From Cerrena zonata (Eukaryota > Basidiomycota > Agaricomycetes > Polyporales > Cerrenaceae), in contig JASBNA010000004.1 of NCBI GenBank assembly GCA_038087015.1, forward strand, positions 1,364,001 to 1,428,000: a DNA stretch of 64,000 nt. Direction: 5' to 3'. The notes below the pieces were generated by a model. That model was not told the DNA's origin. It worked only from the letters and a program-made list of their open reading frames with translations, and did no database searches. This document shows positions 10,680 to 22,554 of the stretch, piece by piece; the stretch's first letter is position 1; each line of letters opens with the position of its first letter. The translations under genes were made by a program, and so were the position numbers.

Positions 10680-11442
10680 GGTAATAGATTATATACTAGC
10701 AAATGAGTATAATACTGAAATAGTGCAACTAGAAGATATTATCTTGCATACTATATTAATTAGACTGCATATCAGAAACTAAATAGATAAAAATAGGACT
10801 TCTAGTTGCTATTAGATTATAAAATAGATGAGAAATAGATCAGATTAGAGTTTTCAGATACTATTAGATAGTATATTATATAAAATAAGAAAAATCAGTC
10901 TAAAATTAGATAATAAATTATATAAATTATTAAGATCTAGGAGAATTATCAAATCTAGTACTAATCAGTGCTAAATTAGTACTGATTAGCAGGGGATATT
11001 TTTCCTGATATATATAGTTAGATCTTCAACCTGACCTAGGTGCGTCTGCTCTACTTGGAATCTGAACTATGAACTTGACACACTTGAACTCTGAACATCA
11101 AACAACTTAGGGCTTCACCTGTGATAGTAATTGCCAGAGAAGCAATGAGTGTTGGGGACCATAGACACTTGTCTGGGCTAGGGCATTAATTGTTAAGCTT
11201 AACAAATAGGGTAGACTATCTTCTGACTATATATAGAACATAATCATGAGCTAATATCACTTCCCTCATTAATATGTCTATATAAAACTGATTAAATAAG
11301 TGTCATATACTGGCACTTATGTATCTAAGGAGTTGACTGCTGTTGCATTATATATATGACTGAGAGTGGAGTATTAATTGAGAAAATTGGAGATATAGAT
11401 ATCTTATATAGTACATGTGAATACTGTACTACTTAAAGATAT
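10680..11442. other. AT-rich DNA, no gene seen
   Basis: Continues the AT-rich target sequence into which the gypsy element inserted. There are no open frames of note; short GC-richer patches near 11040-11160 carry no recognisable motif. Confidence 0.5.
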
Positions 11443-11444
11443 TA

Positions 11445-12739
11445 CTCTCTAGTGCCAAAAATAACTGATAGGTGCCTGTCATTGTCGTAGAGAGTAGAAT
11501 AAAATTCACAGAATAATCATAGGAAAAGTGTTCATCAATGGACACTATTTTACAAATATATTTATTATATTCCTAACTCTCCATTTGTGTCTTCAAAACC
11601 CAGTATGATCCCCCTTCACCTTCAAAACAATCTCAACTCTTCGAGGCATCTGGTTAATATACCTGTTGATAGATTCAATAGATATTTTCTCCCATGCTTC
11701 ATGGACCACTTTCTTGAGTGAATCTTCAGATGTAGAGCAATGGAGCATAGACCATAAGATTGCTTTGAGCTCATGCCAGATATTCTCAATTGGATTGAGA
11801 TCGGGTGAAGATGATAGGTGATTGAGTATAGAAATACCAGCTTCAACAAACCATTGTTGAGTAGTTTTTTCTGATAGCTGGAAGCACTATCATGTTGAAA
11901 GTATATGCATCCTTTCTCCTTCTCCTGCTCTTCCCAAAACTACCACAAAACCCCATCAAGTACCTGCTTCTGGTAGTGTTTTGCAGTTATTCCTCCACCT
12001 TTCTCTTCCAGATAGTCCAACATAATCAATGGTCCTTTTACCCCCCACAAGATACATCCCCATATCATCACTCATATAGGTGATTTCTTGAATAAAGGGA
12101 TAAGACATTTCTCAAGGACATTTCTCATCCAGGTAGCGTGTAACAAAGATACAGCCATGTAGATACTCGAGGCAGATGTAACACTCATCTGAGAAAATGA
12201 CATGAGACCATTTCTGGTTTCTATGCTTCTCTGTCCACTTCACTCTTGCCTTTTTATTTGCTTGATTGAGGTAGGGAGCCCTCTGAGCTACTCATCAATG
12301 ATATCTCTTCTGTGCCAAAACTCAACAAACAGTTGTAGCACTAAGTTTTGGCTGAACTTAGCTACCAAGAGTCTCCAGACTCATTCATCAGGATTTTGTT
12401 GCATTACGAAGGAGTAGATGCTGAATTCTTTGTGTGACCTTCTTTGGGCAACCTGGGAGAGGCCTTGCATGAGTAGAACCAGTCTTCTTGTATTTCTTTC
12501 ATAGGTCCCATGCTGTAGTATATTTGAACCTATATTTTTTAGCAGAAGCAGCGATTATAGAACTAATAAGTTGATTCTATGCTGAGAAGTCCCATTGTAG
12601 GCCACAGCAGGCCATGATGAATATTTAAGAAGTATAGAGGTGCTGAATTGAGTGAAAGAAATCTACAGTAATTTACATAATTTACAATATCTTGATTGGG
12701 TGTCTATCTGATCTATTGGTTATTTTTGGTGCTGGAGAG
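11445..12739 (-). mobile_element. decayed Tc1/mariner-type DNA transposon
   Basis: A 1295-bp element with 27-bp terminal inverted repeats at 11445-11471 and 12713-12739. They match at 22 of 27 positions, and all five mismatches are transitions. TA dinucleotides flank both ends (11443-11444 and 12740-12741), the target duplication of this superfamily. The minus strand encodes a broken DD-D/E transposase. The size fits a complete, non-deleted mariner-like element; the copy is inactive through many stops. Confidence 0.88.
11593..12640 (-). pseudogene. Tc1/mariner transposase remnant
   Basis: Reading the minus strand from 12640, broken frames show the catalytic landmarks in order. First is WSHVIFSDE (first Asp, near 12195-12215), then a MLDYLEEKGGG segment (near 12000), then a QHDSAS segment with the second Asp (near 11890). 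Last is the classic C-terminal signature SPDLNPIENIWHELK (near 11770-11815), which gives the third acidic residue. The frame then runs to a TGA at 11593-11595 through YINQMPRRVEIVLKVKG. Several TAG/TGA stops and frame changes interrupt it. Family assignment is firm; the subgroup is not determined. Confidence 0.85.
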
Positions 12740-12741
12740 TA

Positions 12742-14084
12742 GAACTTCTCTTATAGACTATATTTGTTTTATGAGAATACAAAGCTTTGATAAAGAATGT
12801 GACATCATATTTCTGATGTAACAATGTAATGATGTTTATTATATCAATGAATCTATTTAAAAAGTTATTGTAGTTTATTGACATTTTGGTTCTTGAGCCA
12901 ATTTAATAATCAGTTTTCTTCTAATCTTATCCTTTGCTATATATTTTGCTAATATTGAGTGGTATTTAGTATATAATAATATCATATTTGAATTTCTAAG
13001 ACTGTGACTTAAAAATATGACCATTATTTCTGATGCTCAACTTAGAAGAGAGAGCATACAAACATTCTTCTAGCTCTCTTTATAGCTGCACTACCTTGTG
13101 TTAACTCAGCTAATTACACTCTCATTTATGTCTTCCAATATTTTTTATAAACAGCAGAATATTTCTGCTCAAGAAGCTACTATCATTGTCAGGTCTATGA
13201 CTGACTTTGATACTAAGAAAAAATATGATCACTGCCAATAGGTTTTTCCTGATAATATTCTATTTCAAAAACTAATAATCAAGCCTAAGCATGTAGGTCA
13301 GTTATCAGAGATTTAGCTCTGCCTTGACTGTTACAACTATATGAAGCAAAAGGGATCTACTATAAGCCAATCTTGAGGAAATAATCAAGAAGGTAAGTTC
13401 CTCAAAATTCTGTATTATATCTCTATCTTATTTTATCTGATAACTCTATTTAGCATATTCTCAACAGGTAGAATAGGGGATAATGCCACCTCCCAATCTT
13501 TCTATGCATGCTCACTTTCCTTCTGGACCATCAACTGGTCTTTTATCTGAAATAGCAGATCCTATATTTGCATCTCAGGCTATTTTATTTAATCTACAAA
13601 TCTACAAGGTCATCTTACAATTGCAATATGCATATTGCTCCAACACCTCCACTCCTCATCTTGCTATTGCTACTATGGTTGACCCAGCTATAACCTATGA
13701 GAAATGCTTGGTAAAGGTTTCTTTAGCATACCTCAAAGACAAGAAACATACACTTGAGAATATTGGGGTATATTTATCTTTACTTATATCTTTACCTATT
13801 TTTATTTACTCTTCTTATATTTATATAGACTATTATTATAGCTATTGACTATATCGATACTAAAATTAGCTCAGATGCTCTTTATAAGAAGTGTATCAAA
13901 GCAATTTAAGAAAAATGGGTAGAGTAAATTGGTGGCCTTATTTCTATCTTAGTACAAGATACCACATTGCACCATCATAATCATATGACAATAATATCAC
14001 CTTGTGTTTATATCTCTTATAATAAGGATGATAAAGCTATAGCTATTTAAGATACACTTCTTTATCAGATATGTCTCTCTGGCT
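12742..14084. other. AT-rich DNA with decayed coding remnants
   Basis: Between about 13130 and 14060 the plus strand has short open stretches joined by intron-like GTAAGT/GTATAT...AG segments: for example SAQEATIIVRSMTDFDTKKK near 13170, and an ORF at 13483-13848 whose C-terminal half is hydrophobic. Stops lie every few tens of codons. This looks like an old, unidentified gene or transposon gene; no family is recognised. Confidence 0.35.
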
Positions 14085-14590
14085 GAACCACAAAGAGTCA
14101 GAAGTTATAGAAGTAAATTCATATAGATTCAGTGTAGAGGATAGTTATGTTACAGAGAGTCCTTAAATATTAAAAAAGATAATAGAAAGGAGAGCTTAGT
14201 GAGAAGAGAGAGGAATAGAGAGATCAATAAGAAGAGAAGATGAGAACTAAAGAGTCAGAGAGGAAATAGAAAAAAACTATCTCAAGAGAAAAAAAAACAG
14301 TCATAAAAATATAGCTACTAGATAAGAGTATATTAGCTAAGTGACAATGAGAGAACAAGTGAGAACAAAAGCAGAATAATCTGAAGATATCTAAAGGGGA
14401 TCAAAGGAGATAAGAGGTCAGAATAATAGTCATATAAACTAGTGAATCAAAGTGGAAAAAGAAGCAGGCTAAGCTGCTGCTGAAAATGTTAAATATGATC
14501 TGGGATTATGTGATCTTGTATATAATGAATAAGCAGGACAAGTGACTTGATAGAAAATAAAAAGATTTGGCAGATCTGGAGTATATAACA
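14085..14590 (-). repeat. degraded partial LTR related to the gypsy element
   Basis: On the minus strand this resembles the gypsy LTR from its middle to its 5' end. CATATAGATTCAG (near 14130) matches the self-primer block, a TTAAATATTAA segment matches the TATA region, and the end reads AGATTTGGCAGATCTGGA then GTATATAACA (14590), matching the inverted LTR start. The 3' third of the LTR is missing. Differences are mostly C-to-T and G-to-A, so this is an old insertion. Confidence 0.6.
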
Positions 14591-14734
14591 GATAGCATAT
14601 ATTATAAGATAGAGCTAAAATAATACTAAACTAGAGCTAGAATAGAAAATAAGGTTATTCTAAACCTAAGCAAAAGTTTACATAAGTACTTAGTTTGGTT
14701 CTTTAGCAAGACTTAAGTACAGATACTAAGGTCA

Positions 14735-15010
14735 CTATAATTTCTGATATACAAAGGTATTGTTTTTCTTATCTGAATTTTGCTAAAATGTTTATACTAT
14801 AATGTGAAAATATTACCTAGTCCTAAACTAGAGTTTGAAGCCAATTTTACTTAGCTTATATCTTTGCAACTACTATATATTTTGCTACCAAAACTTGACC
14901 TCAGAAGTACTCAAAGTTTGTACTACAAATTACTCTCCTATAGAAAAAAAATTGATAGAAAGGGTGTTGAGATATGAGAAAAATAAAGATTTGAGATGAG
15001 TGTGAGATAG
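14735..15010 (+). repeat. dispersed repeat, copy 1 of 3
   Basis: About 275 bp resembling 27490-27660 and 62290-62560 (an AAAGGTAT-x-TTTTTCTT start, a CCTAGTCCTA-like block, then CTCAAAGTTTGTACTA). It is the most AT-rich of the three. The family may be the 3' part of the retroelement whose gag precedes copy 3. Confidence 0.6.
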
Positions 15011-16171
15011 TTGTAATAAACAAAATGTTTTAAGTGAAATATATGATATCTAAATATAATAGCTAAAGTAAGCATAGAAACAGCTATAGGAATGTAGATC
15101 ATATTATATTTGCAACCAGCTTCTTAAACTAATCTCAACAATATATAATACTTGGAATAGCAGTTAAAATCTATCTAGAGATAACTATGAGAAAATAAAA
15201 ATATATTATATTATATAAATTATTATTTGAAGCTATTATATTAGCAATCTGAGCAGTGAAAATATCTATTTAACATATTTGGAATTTTTAAAGTGGAGTT
15301 TAAATTGAGCTCAGGCTTTATACTTTAAATAACTTTCTTTTGCTCTCTCCTTTTGTTTCCTCTTTCCATAGCTATTGTTACTACTACCTCTTATATTTGA
15401 CACTCTTGAAATATTCTCTAGGTCTCATAGATTCACTTTTCCACACTTTTTGACTCTGGGAACCTTTTGATAAGTAACAAAAATTACTACTAAAAGCTCT
15501 TATTTTTAACAAAGATAAAGATTTCTTATTCAGATTATCACTTTTTAGAGAATTTTTAGAGCTAGAAAAGCTGTAGTTAGGGTGATGGTGACTTTGGAGA
15601 ATATGGAAAAGGTGGTGATAAGGCTTTTGAAGTAGTTTTATAGAAGTGTATCTCTTTGTTTTTAGTTATTTTGATTTAAAACTTATAAATTTCACTCTTA
15701 ATAGATTTTAGACAAGTTTGAGGATAGTTTAAGAGGAGGAAATAAATGATATAATAATAGCAGTGCTTGTGAGGTAGACATCCTCACTTTGAAGGTAAAA
15801 TACATATTATAAGCTTAGCTGCTATATCATATTATAAAGATAACTGCCAATTCTTATATTTTTGCTTTAAAGCAGATTTCTAAAGTATACAGACAATGTT
15901 TCAATGTAATAAAAATTAGTTTCAGCTTCAAGATAATGAATATAAGACACTTATCATATTTAGAGGTTATTGGTAATCTTATTATCTCCAGAAAGTGATT
16001 ATAGAAAGAGAGAAAAAGTGAAGCAAAAAGATAAGGGCAAAAAGGGGATAGTGGCTTGTGAGTAATTGAAAGGAGGAGAAATGTGGTTTATAGAAGATAG
16101 GAAGGATACTAAAGGTGTCTGGAATTGATAAAAGAAGGTCTGAGATGTGTTCTTGCTTGCTTTTTTTTAAG
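15011..16171. other. AT-rich DNA, no gene seen
   Basis: Very AT-rich, with dense stops in all frames and no recognised motif or terminal repeat. Confidence 0.45.
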
Positions 16172-16176
16172 GTATT

Positions 16177-16621
16177 TGTTACAGACCATACTTTGCCATC
16201 CAGTCAACCCCTAGGTTAGGGTTGGACTTCAGGGATTCCCCAGGGATTCCCCTCGCTTCTATTGCTTTGTGACAAGTACGCTTCCATTTGCTTTTATCCT
16301 TTTGTAGTTATAGTGCTTCCCACATATGCCCGCCATCGCCGAAGCTTCTGAGCTTCCTTCGTCCTATTATTAGTTTAGCTTCTGCTTCTCATCTTCTGCC
16401 ATCTTTTGCCGTTCCGTCTGCCTTCCGTATCTATAGTTAGCATGCACTGCCTTAGTGCATGGATCATCTTAGCTAGTATAAGTAGTTGCCCTTTGTACAG
16501 GTCAAGCCAAGCTTGATCTACCCATCGCTACCAGTCTATATACCTTATAACGCTACCTTGTCTTGTGTAGTCTCGGCTCTACTTGGGTACTCATAAGTTA
16601 TAACCAGGGTTGGTTGTAACA
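16177..16621 (+). repeat. solo LTR of another gypsy-type family
   Basis: 445 bp beginning TGTTAC and ending GTAACA, flanked by a perfect 5-bp duplication GTATT (16172-16176 and 16622-16626). It is clearly more GC-rich than its AT-rich surroundings. It has the same terminal hexamers as the 2.1-kb element but an unrelated interior. It is the product of LTR-LTR recombination of a complete element. Plus orientation is assumed from TATA-like TATAAGTAG near 16480. Confidence 0.85.
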
Positions 16622-16626
16622 GTATT

Positions 16627-17849
16627 ACTCAAAGCAATTTATTTACTATAGATGCCTATTGAGAGAGAAAAGCTGAATTCAAATCTTTGCACAATTGAAG
16701 TCAACTTTTAATAAATTTATCAATTGTTTAGTGATTTTAATTTCAACTGAAAAACTACTTTTAGAAATTCACAGAGTGCTTCAATCTACCTAGAATATAC
16801 ATTCTGGCCTCTCTGAATATTATAAAAGTTTCTAGTTATCACTTTTTCTAACTTTTATTTAAAGCTTTCTTCTTTTCTATTCAAGTATTTCAATACTCTA
16901 TCATATTGTGATATCTACAATACTAGCTTTCTCTGTAGCTTATTACAATATCTTCTGCAGTTTTTATATCTTCTATATGTATTCTACTTATTTGATCAAT
17001 ATGGACTCTCTATATTCTATCTTTTTACTAAATTTTTACTACTTTCTCTCTCTCAATATATCCTTCATAATATATCTCTAGATTTGTAAAAGTGAGGAAA
17101 ATACATTGCAACAAGCAAAATATCTATATATAGATATTAAGCTTATCTAATTTTTATATTTTCTACTTTTTTTTCCTTATCTTTTTGGTTTTTATTATAG
17201 CTTATAAATGTCAGCACAGATAATATAAGGGTTAAAAAGTCAACTGAGAAAATTATGTTTTGCTAACATTGACCTTCTTTCTAAGTTGAGCCATATATTT
17301 AGAAGATATGCTTATCTATCTTATTTATATTTTAGTAGCTATTGAAGAAAATATAATCTAAACTTTCAATAAAAGATATTGTTTATTTCAATCTTAATCA
17401 TTGAAAAGCAAAGAGCTTACTTAAGTCTCTTTAAAAGATCTTATATCATATTCACATTTGGCTGCTTAACTATCTGACACATTTAAAATAATATCTGCAT
17501 TTAAAAAAATTGTAGCTTGTGGCTTCAAAAATTACTTATAGATAAGAAAATGATAAAAGTTTTGAAATTCAGAAAGAAAATAAATATTCTCTTTGAAAGT
17601 ATACTTTGATAGTATTTGCAGTTATAAAACTGAGGTTAGCAATATAATAAAAGCTTACAGTATGTATTATATTATATCCTACATTCTAGCAGTCATAATA
17701 GATGTTAGTTGAGATATATGATGTATGAACACATTATAACTACAGTCATATATACTTGAGTAGCATTCATATTTGAATATAGACAACTGATAATCAATTA
17801 TAGGCCTTTGTTTAGCAGAGATAATAATAGATCTACAGCTTCAAATTGA
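16627..17849. other. AT-rich DNA, no gene seen
   Basis: Low-complexity AT-rich sequence with no open frames of note and no terminal repeats. Confidence 0.45.
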
Positions 17850-20335
17850 GCTTCTCAAAATAATGTGTGGCTATATATAGATGCCTGGGATCCTTTACTC
17901 ATCCTTCACTTTCCTTACATGCTTTATATAAGCCTCTATTATTGCCTATTTTGGAAAATAGATTGTATTAGAGTGAGAGATAGTGCAGGGCTTTATACTA
18001 AAGGTTAGAGCATATTCTAGGCTTCAAAAGACTGATATTTAAATGCTAAATCTAGATCTGAGACCACCATGTCAATAGAATAAAAACTAACTAAGTAATA
18101 ATATAAATAGTGAGGGAAAATTGAAAAAAGAAAGGTTCTAATTGAAATAGAAATAGATGAAGTAGTTTAAATATTAAGCAGTGACTATATGTTGCTTAGC
18201 TATGCTAGAGAAAGGTATATTACAATATATAAGTTATTTGGACAAGAACTGCAAGCTCTATACCTGGTAATACCCAGGAAAAGCAAAATTGAGGGAATAC
18301 CCTGAGCTTCCTATAGGGAATCAGTCATTTCCTTTACTATTGGTGATAAAAAAGTCAAGATATATATTGGAAAAGCTCATATTCCACTCCACAGTGCCAC
18401 ATATTTATTCACCATATATGAACCTTGCATATAGTGTTCAAAATATAAAATATAGGCTATTTTCTATATATATACTCAAATAACTTGGCAAAAGAAGGGA
18501 TTAAAGACAATTTACTTGATAAGAATATAGACACAATCTACTTCAGGATATTTGTACAGTCACCTGACATAAATCCCAGTGGTTGGCCCTTCAGAACTTT
18601 GTTATCTTGAGCAGGTGAGTGTTATGGGTGGAGCTCTATCATACAAGTTCAGGGTCAAGAGAGTTTGTCAGAATATAATAGAGATAATTGCCTAGGTCAG
18701 GTTAAAGAATACATCAAGCATACTATGAATTTTTATATAGATAAAGAGATCAAAGGAGGCTAAGAATAAAACAGGAGATAAGGTCATTGATGATGTCATG
18801 ATAAGGTCACTATAATATCACAATGATATCATAGTTCTGGGGCAAAGGATAAACAAGGGTCTAGGTAAAAAGGGTCTTTAGGGTCAAGTGCTACTAAATC
18901 TTTGTGGTACATATGAGAGAAAGAAGTGAAGATAGGAACAAGAAAGGGAAAGCATATGGTACAAGGTTTGAGAAATAGGTCAAGTGTCTAGAGGTTCAAA
19001 GAGGGTTTTAAAGGAAGTGATAAGAGAAAGAGGTTACTGTCTGAGTACATTTGGTTATAACAGTGAGCAAAAAAAGCCATTTTTGTGGTCACTATTGCAA
19101 AGGCTGTATTTACCCTTCTAATAAACAGTCTTTTTGTGCTTATTGCCCCATTAAGTAGGTCAAATTTAGTTCTTTCATTTCTCCTTAGGCCTATAAATGA
19201 CCTTCATATTGTGTCTCATTCCTTCTTTCTTCCTGACTTAAAAATACCTCAAATTATACCTCTTTTTGAACCTACAAGTCTTAATATTATACCAAATAAG
19301 ATAAGGAGAGATAGCATAGATGAGGGACATCAAGTAGTTCTTGAATCCTCAGCTACCATACAAGAACCTCTAGCATGGCCCATAATATAGAGGAAGAAGT
19401 GTCTTAGAGAATTGCTATTTGAGAGAAACTTGCAACTAGGCATACTAATCCTAGCGTTAACAAAAAGTATATCTTATAGTTAGAAAAGCTAAATAGCATT
19501 GTGGAGGATATCTGAAAACCCACTAAAAGTAGTTTTTTTCTATCTGGATATAACTATATCTGTCTCTGGATAAATATATGTAGGTTTGAATGCAGAAATA
19601 AGGGTATATTGGGAAGTGACTTATAGAGATATCTCTATACTTTGAGTCCTATAACTCTAGCTATTATCTGGTATATATTATAATACTAAGTTGCCAGAAG
19701 CACAGCCTAGCTGGTGCAAGGGTTGGTGAGATATGAAAACCTGCCTTCTTATCTCCTTCTCAAGAATATCTTCACTCCTCCTTTATCATTTCACATGTGA
19801 TAGCTAATAAAACTTGTATATATACTGCCCTAACTATTTGACACATCTAGAAGTAATCTTGATATATAAAAACATGCTCTAACATGCTCTATATATGACC
19901 TATGACCTATCTTCTCTCTCCCTTTCTATCACCCAGTATTGGCTCTAGTAAAAAGCAGTATTGGGAGATATCTAGTTGATAATATTGTGATATTTTATTA
20001 GAGGGACAGAATATTCTATCTATTAGAATGAAAGATACAATATATGTGCTCCTCTTGGTACTCAGGGAGATCATTTTAGCCATCCAGTGTTCAAACTCTA
20101 TTGGTGTAGCAAGAGAACTGACATAAGCTTTCCCAGTGTATATCTTAACTTTATTATCACCAATAGTAAAGAAAATGGTAGAGAGTCTAGGATACTATCT
20201 TAATTTTGCTTTTTCTGAGTATTATTAAGTATAGAGCTTGCAGTTCTTGTCCAAATAACTTATGTATTATAATATACCTTTTCCTAACATAGCTGAGCAA
20301 CATATAGCCACTGCTTAATATTATGATTTCTGAGA
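17850..20335. mobile_element. old, decayed copy of the long-arm foldback element
   Basis: The left part (about 17870-18480) and right part (about 20085-20335) are inverted copies of each other, and both match the arms of the intact element at 40354-43144. Examples are GACAAGAACTGCAAGCTC at 18241 against GAGCTTGCAGTTCTTGTC at 20236. The inside (19190-19340) matches its middle (near 41500-41600). About 500 bp near 18500-19030 is not found in the younger copy, so the younger copy may be an internal deletion derivative. Changes are overwhelmingly toward A/T. Outer ends are lost. Confidence 0.7.
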
Positions 20336-21901
20336 TACAAAGAAACATATTAGCATTTTTGACTATGAACAATTTAATTATGGTGTGTAGTACCTTTTGA
20401 AATAATAATAACTAAGTTGATATCTGCATAGCCTTATTGAGTCTGCTCTGAGGATAAACTGCTATTAAGACATACTGATGTTTATGCTGATTACAAGTTA
20501 TTTCTGCAGACAGTGGTCAAATGGATTATTTTTAGAGCATGACATAAAAATGAATGCTATAGACTGGCCATAAATGCTATATATCATGACAAGAGTTTTC
20601 TAGTGTTTAAAGGACTGAGAACCTACTCTATTATTGAGGTATTTTTTCTTACATGTAAATAAATATTTAATCACATTCTAGATATCATTCTGATTATAGA
20701 TATAAGAGCTGTCACTATTTCTATCTGAATTTGAGGTCTTTATTTTACCATCTCAGATATTATGTCTTTATGAGATATTCTGAGAGCTTGCTCATAGAGC
20801 TCACATATAACTTGAGTAGGTGCTAGTCTATTTCTCAAGTGCTAGATTGAAAATTTATATTTCCATTATAATCATTTATTGAGACCTCATTTTCACAGAT
20901 CTGTTATAGTGGCAATCTCAGCTCAAAAAATACAGTATAGTAAGTAGTTATACATATATGCTAAAGAGTGTATCTGGGTATTCTCACATATAGTGGATCT
21001 GCATAACAGATACATGGTAATATTATTATTATCATATGTTTACTAACTAGATAAACTTTAGAGGATGTTCAATCTAATATTATCATATCCAAACAGAACT
21101 TTTAATAGGAATAATGCTGAAAGTCTCACTTTGTTTATGTAGGCTGATGAAACTTTTTTTGATATGTTTGAGCCTGCTTATATACACCATATTCTTGCCA
21201 AATCAGATAGTCTAAATCTCAGTTATTGGATCTTTGGAGAATGGTTCTAGATTGCTGCTGGAGCAACATGTTGTGTAGAAAAAGATTCTTTATATGACAT
21301 ATTTATATTTCTTGGTGAGTGGCATGTTATTCTATCAACATGTTAACTAGATATATTATTATTATTTTTATTATTAGAAAATATGATGCCAATATATCTA
21401 ACTATCTATAAGAAAACAAAAACTATGCATAATATTTTCTTATATTGTCAACCAGACTAGCTTCATCTGTATTAGCCCTCTGGAATACTGTGCTACTGCC
21501 TGACTAATTTACCATAACAATGCAGATAAAAGCAATTCAATGTAAGTCTTTTTAATTTTTTCCCATTATATGTAGAGTTAAGATATCCTTTCAGCCTTGC
21601 TGTCTGTAGGAAAAGTTAATCTGTTTTGAGTAGACATCTTTGTCCATGTATTACATATCCTAGTAAAATATTGTAATAATATAAACTATTTGATAGAATC
21701 ATTCAGAATATTGAGTGATCCTTAATTGAGATACTAACTGACCCTCAATTAAATATGCAGATATTGTACTGTGACATTTGAGTTGGTGTTTCATACTTAT
21801 ATATAGTGCTTCCCCATTTGTTGTTTTTCAATCTGCTCCTTTATCATGTCACTAAATGCACCACTCATCTTGAAGTTGAAGAAATATTATATTATATTAT
21901 A
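20336..21901. other. AT-rich DNA with possible decayed coding pieces
   Basis: A short protein-like stretch is seen near 21140-21240 (DETFFDMFEPAYIHHIL..., with a stop inside) followed by intron-like borders. No family is recognised; the rest is AT-rich and closed in all frames. Confidence 0.3.
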
Positions 21902-21906
21902 ATCAC

Positions 21907-22549
21907 TGTTACACAGTAGAGCTGATGTAACATAGTCAAAGTCTAAGTCAAAGATTCTGAGGTTCAAGTCTGCAGACTCTAGCAGGCCTCAAGCACAGAT
22001 GAAGCTGGCTGAGTTGAGCAAGCAGAGAGTTAGGAATTATAAGGGTAAATCCACATAGATTCAGTCTGGGATACCATTATATTACAGGGAGTTCTTATAT
22101 ACTAACTGGGAACAATAGGAAAGAGGATCTTGGCAAAAAGATAAGAGAATAGAGGAAACAAAAGGAAGAGAGGGCAATGGCTAAGAATAGAGGTGAGAAG
22201 TGAGAAAGGACTACCTGGCTGAAAATTGGGAGAAGTAGCTGTGAAAATGTAGCTATTAGAAAAGGATATATGAGCTAAGTGACCATGTGAGGACAGATAG
22301 GAACAAAAGGGAAATGATACAAGGATACTCTGAGGCAATATGAGGCGATCCAAGGAGATAAGAAGTCTAAGAACAATAGTTATTTAGACTGGTTGGTTAA
22401 GGGGAAGGAGGGAGAAGTAGGCTATGCAGCTACTGCAAGTATTGATCAGGTTGACTAAAGTTGTGCAGGCCTTGATGCTAGAAGTAGGTGTGAGGAGTTA
22501 TTTTGATAGAGAAGAAGAAAAAGATCAGACAGATCTGGAGTGTGTAACA
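21907..22549 (-). repeat. solo LTR of the gypsy family, inverted
   Basis: A minus-strand relative of the 713-bp LTR: the start TGTTACACAGTAGAGCTGAT corresponds to the inverted LTR end, CACATAGATTCAGTCTGGG (near 22050) to the self-primer block, and it ends GTGTAACA at 22549. A perfect duplication ATCAC flanks it (21902-21906 and 22550-22554). About 70 bp are deleted relative to the young LTR, mostly between 21955 and 21960. Confidence 0.88.
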
Positions 22550-22554
22550 ATCAC

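Noticed and set aside
18550..18600. QSPDINPSGW resembling the Tc1 transposase SPDLNP motif inside the old foldback copy
   Set aside because: A single short match with no other catalytic motif around it; too weak to name a transposase.
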